Shown piece after piece: positions 25,330-35,000 of a stretch of 64,000 bases of DNA. The stretch spans positions 34,852 to 98,851 of the forward strand of contig NZ_FQUT01000017.1 in the NCBI RefSeq assembly GCF_900129245.1, written 5' to 3'. The stretch's first letter is position 1; every line of letters starts with the position of its first letter. The stretch is from Chryseobacterium arachidis. GTDB taxonomy: Bacteria; Bacteroidota; Bacteroidia; Flavobacteriales; Weeksellaceae. The notes under the pieces were generated by a model, which saw only the letters and a list, made by a program, of their open reading frames with translations, searched no databases and was not told the origin of the DNA. A program made the translations under genes and the position numbers.

Positions 25330-28300
25330 TTGAGAAAAAGTCTGCTTCTTATACTTTTCTTGTTCCTTCATTCTATTATGAAAGGTCAGGGAACACATCT
25401 TCAGGTTTACAATACAGACAACGGATTGCCACAGAACAGTGTAAAAGATATTATAAAAGATAAGTATGGATTTATTTGGCTTACCACTGAAAACGGGATT
25501 GTGCGATATGACGGCAGCAGTTTTTTAATCTATAAAAATTTTCCGTTGAACAGTCAGCGATTTACCCATTTTTATGGAAATGTTGAAAATGACAGTATTT
25601 TTACAACCGGAGAATATGAAAAAAATATTTTGCTGCATGACAAATTTCCGAAAATCACTCCTATAAAGAACCATTCTACTGTTGTTTACAGAAATAAAAA
25701 AAAGTATCTCCTTTCCTGTTCGCATTACAGTTTCGCCTCAACGGGAATCGGTTTTTTCATGAATGTTGCAAACGGAAGATATTTTTTGCTGGATAATGTA
25801 TTGATTTATTCGGATTCTCGATCGAAAAGAGAGCAAAGATTAAATATAAAGCCGCTTTATAAAAATGCTTCCACAATTTTTGCACTCAACGATTTATTGT
25901 TTCATGTAGATCCTATAACGAAAAATATTATTACTATAAAAGACGGGAAAATCATCGGTTTTTTTAAAAATTCTCTGTTATCGGATCATAAAACCAGGAT
26001 TTTTTGGAGCCAGATCAATCATCAGCTTTTTGCGATGAATCGAGGAACAATTTATATCTGTCAATATCAGGATAATCAGTTGAAATTATCAAAACTTATT
26101 ACTCTACAGGATGTTAAGGACGAAAATTTCATGAGTATTTATTTTGACAAGAAATACAAAAAGCTATATTTGGGAAGCAGCATTGATGGGTTACGAATCC
26201 TGAGTTTTCAGGATTTCACTACTGTAAAACGACCCTCACCCAACCATGAATCTGTCTTTTATTCTATTTTACCTTACAGCGATTCTTCCGTCATCACAAC
26301 ATTTGGAGAGGTTTATAGTCATAATGGTCTTTTAGAAAATAAAAATTTTAAAAATAGTTCTCCCTATTTTTTAGATCGTGAAAAGAATGGAAACATCATA
26401 TATCTTCATGAAGATCATATTACGGTTTATTCAAAAACATCAGGTACTGAAAAAATTGTACAGACAAAAAACCTTTTATTAAAAGATTTTTTCATCAGTA
26501 ATCATCAATATTTTGCGCTTTTTAAAGATATAAAAAACCCTGATGGCCCCGAGTTCAATGGCGTTTTAGCAATTTATAAAGATCAAACTTTCAACGCTGT
26601 AGAGAAAAAGATTTTTTTTAAAAGTGAACCTACCAAATTCATCAGACTGGATCAGGAATACATATTGGTTGGTACTGTAAAATGTTTATATAAAATATCA
26701 TTAAAGACGAATAAAATTTACAAACTAACTGGAAATAAGGAATTATCGGTCAGAAATATAATTAAAACCAAAGATGGAAATATATGGATAACCACCTTAG
26801 GACAAGGATTTTATCTATTAAAAAACGACCACATTATAAAGATGCCTTATGATTCGGATGGTAATATTTCATCATCGCACACCCTTTTGGAAGATGTTAA
26901 AGGATTTTTCTGGATTTCTACCAATAACGGCTTATATAAGGTTTTGGAAACAGAACTTCTGAAATATGCACAAAATAAAAAACACAGAATTTATTACTAC
27001 AGGTTTTCTAAAGATGCAGGTTTTAATACCAATGAATTTAACGGCGGCAGCAACATCGCAGGAAACCAACTGAAAAACGGAGAATTTGTACTGCCTTCTC
27101 TTAATGGTCTTATTTTCTTTGATCCTTTAAAAATCAAAAGTTTCTATCCTGAAAATTTCTATATAGAAAGGGCGCTGGTCGACAATAAAGAGAAAAATTT
27201 TAAAGAAAAAATATACCTCAGCCAGGAATCCAATCGTTTGGACTTGTTTATTGATGTTCCTTACTATTCAAATCTTGATAATGTGGTGATAGAAGCCAAA
27301 CTGAGTGATTTTCCGAACGCAAAATGGGAAAATATAGGGAAAGACAGAAAATTTTCTGTTTCCAATCTAGGGTATGGCCATCACACTTTTATGGTTAGAA
27401 TGCTTGTCTCGGATGACGGAAAATTTATCTATAAAAAGATTAAAATCATTATTCCACCTTACTTTTATCAAACATTTTGGTTTAAAATATTTCTAACAGG
27501 ATTATTCTGTCTATTCATTTACTTTCTGGTAAAATGGAGAATAAGCTTTCTTCAAAAGAAAAATCATGAACTGGAAGAGATTGTAAATTCCAGAACAAAA
27601 ATTCTGTCTGATACCGTAGAAAAGCTTGAGGTCACCAAAGGAAAACTTCACAAAGAAATTGAGCAGCAAAAGAAATTAATTGGAACTATTACGCATGATA
27701 TCACAACTCCGGTGAAGTTTATTGCGCTTACCGCCAAGGAAATTCTGGATCAGGAAAATTTTGATGAAAAACGGGCCGGGAAAATTCTTAATTCCATTTA
27801 CAAATCTTCGGATCAGCTGTATAATTTTACGATGACTTTAAAAGAATATGCAGATATCTACAGCCATCATATTTTGGATAAAACTGAACTTTATTCACTG
27901 TTTCAACTGATAGATGAGAAAAAAATTCTTTTTGATGAAATTGCAGAAAAAAATAATACCCTGATTCAAAATAATGTTGATGAATCTTTGCAATTGTGGA
28001 TCAGTAAAAATATTTTATCGGCCATTGTACATAATTTGATCGATAATTCTGTTAAATTCACAAAAAACGGAACAATAACCATTGAAAACTCTATTGAAAA
28101 AGAAAATATTATTCTGAAAATTACCGACGCCGGAATCGGAATGGATGAAAAGAAAATTGAATATTATACAAGACTTCAGGACAATATTGAAAATGAAAAG
28201 CTATTATTGCAAAAATATGGTATGGGATTACATCTCGTTCTTCAACTGCTGCAAATGATCGGAGGAAAAATTATCTTCACAAAAAACGAACCTCAGGGAA

Positions 28301-28341
28301 CTTCTTTCAAACTGATTTTATCAAATAAAAAAAATGAGTAA
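25330..28341 (+). CDS. Propeller-type sensor histidine kinase (hybrid-like, no receiver)
   Basis: 1003 residues. A signal peptide leads into two periplasmic seven-bladed propellers with two-component-regulator-propeller motifs (DNGLPQNSVKDIIKDKYGFIW at the start, KDGNIWITTLGQGFY and FFWISTNNGLYKV later). A Y_Y_Y-like beta domain follows at about 610-705. One TM helix is near 720-738, then a coiled coil, a DHp domain with H789 (THDITTPVKF) and an ATPase domain (NLIDNSVKFTKNG, DAGIGMDEK, YGMGLHL). There is no receiver or DNA-binding part; that role falls to the regulator overlapping its 3' end. The start is TTG: the first in-frame ATG would remove the signal peptide. The ligand is unknown. Confidence 0.88.
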   Translation: MRKSLLLILFLFLHSIMKGQGTHLQVYNTDNGLPQNSVKDIIKDKYGFIWLTTENGIVRYDGSSFLIYKNFPLNSQRFTHFYGNVENDSIFTTGEYEKNILLHDKFPKITPIKNHSTVVYRNKKKYLLSCSHYSFASTGIGFFMNVANGRYFLLDNVLIYSDSRSKREQRLNIKPLYKNASTIFALNDLLFHVDPITKNIITIKDGKIIGFFKNSLLSDHKTRIFWSQINHQLFAMNRGTIYICQYQDNQLKLSKLITLQDVKDENFMSIYFDKKYKKLYLGSSIDGLRILSFQDFTTVKRPSPNHESVFYSILPYSDSSVITTFGEVYSHNGLLENKNFKNSSPYFLDREKNGNIIYLHEDHITVYSKTSGTEKIVQTKNLLLKDFFISNHQYFALFKDIKNPDGPEFNGVLAIYKDQTFNAVEKKIFFKSEPTKFIRLDQEYILVGTVKCLYKISLKTNKIYKLTGNKELSVRNIIKTKDGNIWITTLGQGFYLLKNDHIIKMPYDSDGNISSSHTLLEDVKGFFWISTNNGLYKVLETELLKYAQNKKHRIYYYRFSKDAGFNTNEFNGGSNIAGNQLKNGEFVLPSLNGLIFFDPLKIKSFYPENFYIERALVDNKEKNFKEKIYLSQESNRLDLFIDVPYYSNLDNVVIEAKLSDFPNAKWENIGKDRKFSVSNLGYGHHTFMVRMLVSDDGKFIYKKIKIIIPPYFYQTFWFKIFLTGLFCLFIYFLVKWRISFLQKKNHELEEIVNSRTKILSDTVEKLEVTKGKLHKEIEQQKKLIGTITHDITTPVKFIALTAKEILDQENFDEKRAGKILNSIYKSSDQLYNFTMTLKEYADIYSHHILDKTELYSLFQLIDEKKILFDEIAEKNNTLIQNNVDESLQLWISKNILSAIVHNLIDNSVKFTKNGTITIENSIEKENIILKITDAGIGMDEKKIEYYTRLQDNIENEKLLLQKYGMGLHLVLQLLQMIGGKIIFTKNEPQGTSFKLILSNKKNE

Positions 28342-28948
28342 AAACATTCTTATAGCCGATGATCACGATATTGTATTGGTAGGAACCACCATGATTCTGG
28401 AAGCAAGAATTCAGGATGCGGAAATAGATCAGGCGGAAGATTATCCGGAAACTTTAGAAAAAATTTCGCAAAAAAAATATGATCTTGTAATTCTGGACAT
28501 CAATATGCCGGAAAGCAGGAATAAAAAAATGATTTCAGAGATAAAAGCGATTGATCCTGATATCAAAATCCTGATCTTCTCTGCATACGAAGAAGAAATT
28601 GCAGCTCAATATATCCGAGAAGGGGCGAACGGATACGTAAGTAAACTAAGTAAATCCGACGAGATTTCGGAAGCTGTGAAAAAAATATTTTCTGACGGAT
28701 ATTATTATCCTTCAGCTCTTGTTAATCAACTCATGAATGAATCGTCATTAGATTTAATTAAAAATTTGTCGGAGAGGGAGTATGAAATTTTCATACTTCT
28801 GGCAAAAGGAAACGGTAATCTGGAAATATCCAATACCATGAATATCCAAATGCCTACGATAAGCACCTATAAAAAAAGAATCCACATTAAGCTAAAAACC
28901 AAAAACATAGCAGATCTTATCAGGCTTTATCAAACCTATATTTCCTGA
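28334..28948 (+). CDS. LuxR/NarL-type response regulator
   Basis: 204 residues. The receiver has D55 as phospho-acceptor (VILDINMPES), acidic residues ADDHD at the start and the Lys of KLSKS. A C-terminal LuxR helix-turn-helix is seen in LSEREYEIFILLAKGNGNLEISNTM and STYKKRIHIKLKTKN. It overlaps the kinase gene by 8 bases and is its obvious partner. The two secreted proteins at 29201 and 30819 are the nearest downstream candidates for its regulon. Confidence 0.93.
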   Translation: MSKNILIADDHDIVLVGTTMILEARIQDAEIDQAEDYPETLEKISQKKYDLVILDINMPESRNKKMISEIKAIDPDIKILIFSAYEEEIAAQYIREGANGYVSKLSKSDEISEAVKKIFSDGYYYPSALVNQLMNESSLDLIKNLSEREYEIFILLAKGNGNLEISNTMNIQMPTISTYKKRIHIKLKTKNIADLIRLYQTYIS

Positions 28949-29200
28949 AATCTGTTTGTTTGAGTACAACTTGTAAAAATTTTTCTACATGTTCTTTTAT
29001 TTTTTTCTACAAAAGCTTTTATTTTTTGAAGAAAAAAATCTATAATTTTGGATTATGATTAAAAATTAAATATTAATATTAGTTAATATACCAAAAAATT
29101 AATATTAAAAAACGATACAAATTAATAATTAAATAAATTCACATTTCTAAATTAATTATTAATTGAATTGAAAATCCTAATCAGCTAAAAAATAAAATAC

Positions 29201-30790
29201 ATGTCAAAAAATTTCAAAAAAGTATGGCAGGCCATCGCTCTGCTCAGTTCTTCCATTGCCTTTTCTCAAGCAGGAAATGTTGGAATAAATACTGAAAATC
29301 CAGGATCCACGATGGATGTCAACGGATCTTTGGCAGCCAAATACAATTCCGTAACTGCGAGTGTTTACAATCTGTCAGCTACAGATTTCCATTTATCATA
29401 CAAGGGAACATCAAATGCTACATTCAATCTTCCGGCAGCAATCAGCGGAAACGGAAATTTTAAAGGACGAATGTACACGATTAAAAACAACACGAATTTC
29501 ATTATTACCATCAACGCTGCAGGTTCTGAAACAATAAATGGAAACGCAACGGTTTCAGTACCGGCAAATCAAAGTGTACAGCTCATAAATACAGGGCTTA
29601 CAGGAGCTAATCCGACCTGGGAACTGGTTATGTCCGGATCTTCCTCCACCGGTGACTACATTATTGTAAAACCGGCAGCTTCTCAGTCCATCACTACGGG
29701 ATCAGATGTAACATTCGGTTCTTTAATTGCTTCAAATAATATCACTTACAATACAGGAGTTTTTAATTTGAAAGCGGGCAAAACTTATATTCTTCGCTGC
29801 CAGCTTCATGCTACGGAGTTTTCTATTGCCAACGGCTATGCTGCCTATCAATGGGTAGATGCTTCAAATAACTCTCCGCTTCCTACTACCACCTTAGGAG
29901 TTGTAGATGCACTTAATAATTATCCTGCCTCTTCAATAGGCGGTCAGCCTGAAGCGTACGCCATTTACAAACCCGCCACAGATACATCAGTAAAAGTAAG
30001 AATAGAAACAGGTGGAGGAACAGCATTATTGCATGGATCTATAGGTTTTATGTCTATTACGGAGCTTTCAGGCGGTAACGGCAGTGGCGGAACAACAATC
30101 ATCAATAATAATATCACAGCAAGTAACGGGACCAGTATGTCGGGCTCTGATGTAAGACTAGGTGGAACTCTTTCACAGGCAACAAATATTGACAACGCAG
30201 GAAATAACCTGAGCATCAACGGAACCGGAAAAGTTTTGCTCGGCACCAATACAGTTCCTACGGGAGCTTCTAACGCTAAAATTGTGATCGATAACGGTAC
30301 TGCAAACGGAGCTTTACAAATTAAAGATGGAACCCAGCAATTAGGTTATGTCCTTACAAGTGATGCCAATGGTCTTGCGACATGGTCTTCTACAGTTACC
30401 ACAGCATTTGCTGATAACTGGACTTCTTATAATGGAACATTAACGAACCCATTTACAGGAGCTTCAGGCGGTGATAATCTTCCTACCGGAATATCCGTTA
30501 CAATTCCTGCCAAAGGATGGTATTTTTTCCGTTCAGGACTTACTCTTACTTCAACCTGTAATGATTATTGGTTTTATATACCAGGTATTGGAGATGTGTG
30601 GAAATCTTATTGCGGAACTTCCAGTCCGGATCCTGTTAACTTTATTCCCCGGGATCAAAACAAAGTACTGTATTTCCCTGCACCCGGTACTTATCCTGTA
30701 GTTGCCCATAAAACCAATTATATAGTACCAACAGGCTTTAACGGAGGAAATCCTGTATTTTATTTAGACTTTGTAAAATTCCAAAATTAA
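29201..30790 (+). CDS. Secreted surface protein with a tail-fibre-like layout
   Basis: 529 residues with a signal peptide. The first 140 mature residues (GNVGINTENPGSTMDVNGSLAAKY, then NLPAAISGNGNFKGRMYTIKN) are shared with the next gene. The NVGINTxxPxxxLDVNG motif is a common opening of Bacteroidota fibre-like surface proteins. A middle Ser/Gly-rich beta region has two Gly-rich linkers (SGGNGSGGTTIINNN). The C-terminal 140 residues are aromatic with two Cys (STCNDYWFY, SYCGTS) and end at LDFVKFQN. There is no classical type IX sorting tail. Likely surface-exposed; function unknown. Confidence 0.75.
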   Translation: MSKNFKKVWQAIALLSSSIAFSQAGNVGINTENPGSTMDVNGSLAAKYNSVTASVYNLSATDFHLSYKGTSNATFNLPAAISGNGNFKGRMYTIKNNTNFIITINAAGSETINGNATVSVPANQSVQLINTGLTGANPTWELVMSGSSSTGDYIIVKPAASQSITTGSDVTFGSLIASNNITYNTGVFNLKAGKTYILRCQLHATEFSIANGYAAYQWVDASNNSPLPTTTLGVVDALNNYPASSIGGQPEAYAIYKPATDTSVKVRIETGGGTALLHGSIGFMSITELSGGNGSGGTTIINNNITASNGTSMSGSDVRLGGTLSQATNIDNAGNNLSINGTGKVLLGTNTVPTGASNAKIVIDNGTANGALQIKDGTQQLGYVLTSDANGLATWSSTVTTAFADNWTSYNGTLTNPFTGASGGDNLPTGISVTIPAKGWYFFRSGLTLTSTCNDYWFYIPGIGDVWKSYCGTSSPDPVNFIPRDQNKVLYFPAPGTYPVVAHKTNYIVPTGFNGGNPVFYLDFVKFQN

Positions 30791-30818
30791 TCAAATCTAA
30801 TTTTTTTGAATTAATAAT

Positions 30819-31739
30819 ATGAAAATACATTTTATTTTTATACTCCTATTATTTTCGGGAATCGCATTGTACTCACAAACCGGAAATATAGGCATCGACA
30901 ATCCATCTCCCGGCAGCAAACTTACCGTGAACGGCTCATTTGCGGCCACATACAGACAGGTTTCTACAAGCGAAACAGTTGGAATTAATGATTATTATGT
31001 AGCTTATAATGGCGGAACAAATGGAACTTTAACCTTACCCGCAGCTATAAACGGATCTGGAAATTTTATTGGAAGAACGTATCATTTTAAAAATACAGGT
31101 ACAGCAACACTTTCAATAATCACAAGCGGAGCAGAGCTCATCGATAATCAAAGCGGAGCTGGTATTTCATCCGTAGATGTACCGGCAGGTTACTACGCAT
31201 TTTTCATCAGCAAAGGAACCACCACAGGAACGACCTGGGAACTTATTTTACTTTCAAGTTCGGATAATCTTCCCGCTGCCGCATCCACTTATGCATTTTC
31301 TACGGTAAGCACAACTACGAGACAGACTCTTCCTGCCACAACAGGTCCATATATCGGTTCAGAAATCACTTATCCGCAGGGAACTGTACTCAATACCGGA
31401 AATGCATTAAATACATCTACAGGTCGTTTTACGGCACCTACAAACGGCTATTATATGTTTTACGGTTCCACCCAATTTGACAACAGCTTGGTTTCAGGGA
31501 CTCCAACATTTAATTTTACCGTGCTTTATCTTATTAAGAATTTCAGCACAACTCCCAATAATGTGTTGGTGCAGTCCTTTCAGCCCAATCCAGGATCTCT
31601 TGTAGGAGTAAATGTTTCATGCATTACCTATCTAAATGCCGGAGAAACCGTTAGCATGGCAGGGGTTGCTGCAGTATCGAGCGGTAATGTTTACCAAGTA
31701 GTTGTAAGTTCTTTATACGGATATAAAATTGCCAACTAA
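30819..31739 (+). CDS. Secreted protein with C1q-like C-terminal domain
   Basis: 306 residues with a signal peptide. Residues of about 20-150 are homologous to the N-terminal region of the gene at 29201 (GNIGIDNPSPGSKLTVNGSFA and PAAINGSGNFIGRTYHFKN). The last 140 residues resemble a C1q/TNF jelly roll: GRFTAPTNGYYMFYGSTQF followed by alternating strands and an end in VVSSLYGYKIAN. C1q-type domains form trimers and bind ligands on surfaces. It starts 28 bases after the previous gene and is probably co-transcribed. Confidence 0.7.
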   Translation: MKIHFIFILLLFSGIALYSQTGNIGIDNPSPGSKLTVNGSFAATYRQVSTSETVGINDYYVAYNGGTNGTLTLPAAINGSGNFIGRTYHFKNTGTATLSIITSGAELIDNQSGAGISSVDVPAGYYAFFISKGTTTGTTWELILLSSSDNLPAAASTYAFSTVSTTTRQTLPATTGPYIGSEITYPQGTVLNTGNALNTSTGRFTAPTNGYYMFYGSTQFDNSLVSGTPTFNFTVLYLIKNFSTTPNNVLVQSFQPNPGSLVGVNVSCITYLNAGETVSMAGVAAVSSGNVYQVVVSSLYGYKIAN

Positions 31740-31783
31740 ATGATTTTCAACTAAAAAAAATAAAAAAGTGCAAAAATTGCTTA

Positions 31784-31865
31784 AAATCTTCCCTTCTTAT
31801 ATAATCTTTTAAAATGATCTTACATGTGATGAGAGAAAACAGTTCCCCAATAAGAAGGGATTTTA
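31784..31865 (+). other. Long 3'-end inverted repeat
   Basis: The arms around CCCTTCTTAT (about 31784-31800) and ATAAGAAGGGATTTT (31850-31865) are separated by some 50 bases. They pair apart from a two-base bulge. Together with the terminator next to it this may protect or end the 29201-31739 message. Confidence 0.5.
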
Positions 31866-31871
31866 TATACA

Positions 31872-31911
31872 GGAACGGCAGGCATTCATACGATTGCCCG
31901 CCGTCTTTTTT
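31872..31911 (+). terminator. Rho-independent terminator
   Basis: ACGGCAGGC pairs with GCCCGCCGT (one mismatch) over a 12-base loop, followed by a T run. It ends the secreted-protein transcript. Confidence 0.85.
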
Positions 31912-32011
31912 GTAATCCCAATCATTTTTAGAGATTCTACCCTGTCTACTGTATCTTCGTTATTTTTTTATTAAATTCTGAATTTCTCTTAAGCTTTTGA
32001 TCTGAAATAAA

Positions 32012-35000
32012 TCAATGTTGAATTTTTGCATTAATTCCTTCATTCCAAAACTGTGCTTCAGGCATATAATATAAATAGATGCTACTTGCTTTTCCTGTAT
32101 ATTCTCCTGCAAATTCCACCTTCAAATCCAGATTAATGGTTTTCGTTTCATTGGCATCAAAATGTTCCCAATATAAGACCAGATAATTATTAAAAATCTC
32201 AAAATAAGAAACCTGTTTTTTATCCAGCATATCTTTCAGCAAAGCATTTTGTAAAGTCAGTCCGGCAGGAATTCCGATCTTTGCCGTCACCATCGGCAGC
32301 GGATTGTTTATTTTATTTTTAACCGTCACCGTCATTCGGTTGGTCTCTCCTACTTTAGAAACTTCAGATTTCAGTTTTGTCTCCAATATTAAAGGAATAT
32401 CTTTGCTTTTTGGTGCTTTTAAACTGTAATACTGATATTCTAATTTATAAGGCAACCCCTTCTGAGAAGGATAATCAATCATGATTTCGTTTTTCCCAAC
32501 TTTAAAAGCTGATGCAACATTTGAACCCGGCAAAATCTCGGCTTTATTGACTTTAATTTTGGGCTTTTCCGTTCCGTACATTTTTTCATTTTTCGAAAAG
32601 AATTCTGATAATACTTCCAATGCCAGACTTGTCGCCTGTGTCGACCCAAAACCGTAATATCCGTTATAACCGATTAGAACATCAGCAATATTCCTGATTT
32701 TAACCTCATTAAGTTTTGTATATTTCTGTAAAGCCATCATGTAAAGCGATAATGTTTCCGCTTTTGCAGACACTCCCCGAGAACCTGTGAAAGTAATGTC
32801 CGGATTTATATTTTGACTTTCAAACTGCTTGTCCAGCAGACTTACGATATCTTCATATTCTTTATTTTTATTAAGATTGTCTGAAACATTCGCCATTAAA
32901 GCCAACTGATAAGAGTCTTTTGTAGCCAAGGCTCTTTTTAAACTGATGGCATAAGCATCTTCAAGCTCGTTTTTAAAACCTAATTTTGACAATGCATACA
33001 GCACATACATATTTCTCGACCATGCAAACTCTGAATACGGACTGTTGATTTCGTAACTTTTCCTTACTTCAAAAATCCCGTTATACTTCTTCTTGGACAG
33101 AATAAAAGCCGTTAAATCCGTAATAATTTTCGGATCGATATCAACATATTTTTTCAGATCCATGAATTCCAGCAAAGCAAACGCAGAGACAGAAGCATCA
33201 GATTCGGAAGCGTTAAAATAACCAAAACCGCCATCTTTATTTTTATAGCTTAGCATTTTCTGGAAACCTTTTTTCATGTTTTTAATGACTAAACTTTCCG
33301 TTTCATTGTTGATTTTTTTCACTGATCTTAAATAGTCCAAAATAAAAACATTAGGATACACTGTGGACGACAACTGTTCAAAACAGCCGTAAGGTTCACG
33401 TTTTAAACGTTCCAGATCTTCAAAAAGCTGCAATGCAGAATTTTCAAAAACATAATAGGAAGCGGACAAACTTCTGTCGATAAATTCAGGAACATCGACT
33501 TCAATTTTTTCTGTTTTGTTATTAATGATTGAAAAATTATACGGAAACCCTTTTTCTTCAACTTTAAATGGCAAAATCATTGTCTCTCTGAAATTCTCCG
33601 ATCTCACGATAAACTGAATATTGGAACTGATGATTTCGTCCGTGCGCATTCTCACCCATAATCTTCCGGATTCCAAAGGTTTCAGGGTAATTAAACTATC
33701 AGACTGCATCAGATTCACATGGTTCGGAACTACTACATTCATCGTCATCGTTTTGGTTTCAGAAGAATTATTTTTAATGACAACAGGAATGGTCATCTGG
33801 TCTGTTCTCGTCACATATTGCGGAATTTTAGCATCAATCGAAATGAGACTTTGGGCGGCATACGTCGTTTCATCCCTTCCCAAGAGCCCGGTTCCTGAAA
33901 TTCCTTCAGTCAGAATCCTGAACGTTGTATTCGCATCAGAATTATAAAACTCCACTTTTGCCCTTCCGTTTTTGTCGGTTTCTACCACCGGATTCCAGTA
34001 AATTGTTTCCCTGTAATCGAATCGGTGCGAAGTATTTGTAGATTCATAAGCAGGATAAGAAAACGCTCTTCCCGAATTATAATAGGTAAGGCTGTCTCTG
34101 GGAATCGCCTTTACGGCAAAATAGGTTTTGGGAGTAATATCAAATTTAATATTAGCATTTCCCTGCTTTGTAGAAGTTACCAAAATCACTCCATTTGCTC
34201 CCTGGCTTCCATACAATGCCGCTGCAGCCGCATCTTTCAGAACGGTAATAGAATTGATATCCTGAGGATTGATATGGGTACTGAAGTTTTCCACCGGAAC
34301 ACCATCTACAACAAATAACGGACTTTTATTGGAAATAGAACGCGATCCACGGATCATAACATTCCCATTCATTTGATTACTTGCCTGCGAGATTTGAATC
34401 CCTGCAACCTTACCCGCCAAAGCACTGATATTTGGATTTAATATTTCTTCTGTTTTCACTAATGTGACAGAACTGGTAAGAGCGTCTCTTTTTTTCATTC
34501 CTAAAGCTCCGGTTATCACGACTTCCTGAAGATCCTTAGATTTTATCGTATCAGACATCCTGCCAACCGGTTTATTGGCTGTCTGGATTTTTTGAGTGAC
34601 CTTCTGTACATCAACTTTTTCCTTTCCTTCACCGATCACTTCTTCAACATCCGCATTGTTTCCTTTTGGTTTTAAAGGATTAACATGTAATTTATAGGCT
34701 AAAATCCGTACATCAATTTTCTGTTTTGGCCGAAAAGATTTCGCAATAACCTTATAAGTGGTATAGTACTCAAGATCTGTAAAGTAAAACAGGCCGTCTT
34801 CACCTGTAAGCAGCTTTATTATTTTGCTTTTCCCGTTATAATTTTCTTCCAGGAGAAAAACCTCAGCCTTTACCGGCTTCTTATTTTCATCTTCCACAAT
34901 TCCGTAGATGGGGTTTCTTTTTTCCGGCAGGTATTTGTAGGTATTGTTTTTCATCACATCAGGTGTCAGTTCAAAATATCTGTATCCGTTTGTCAGCATT

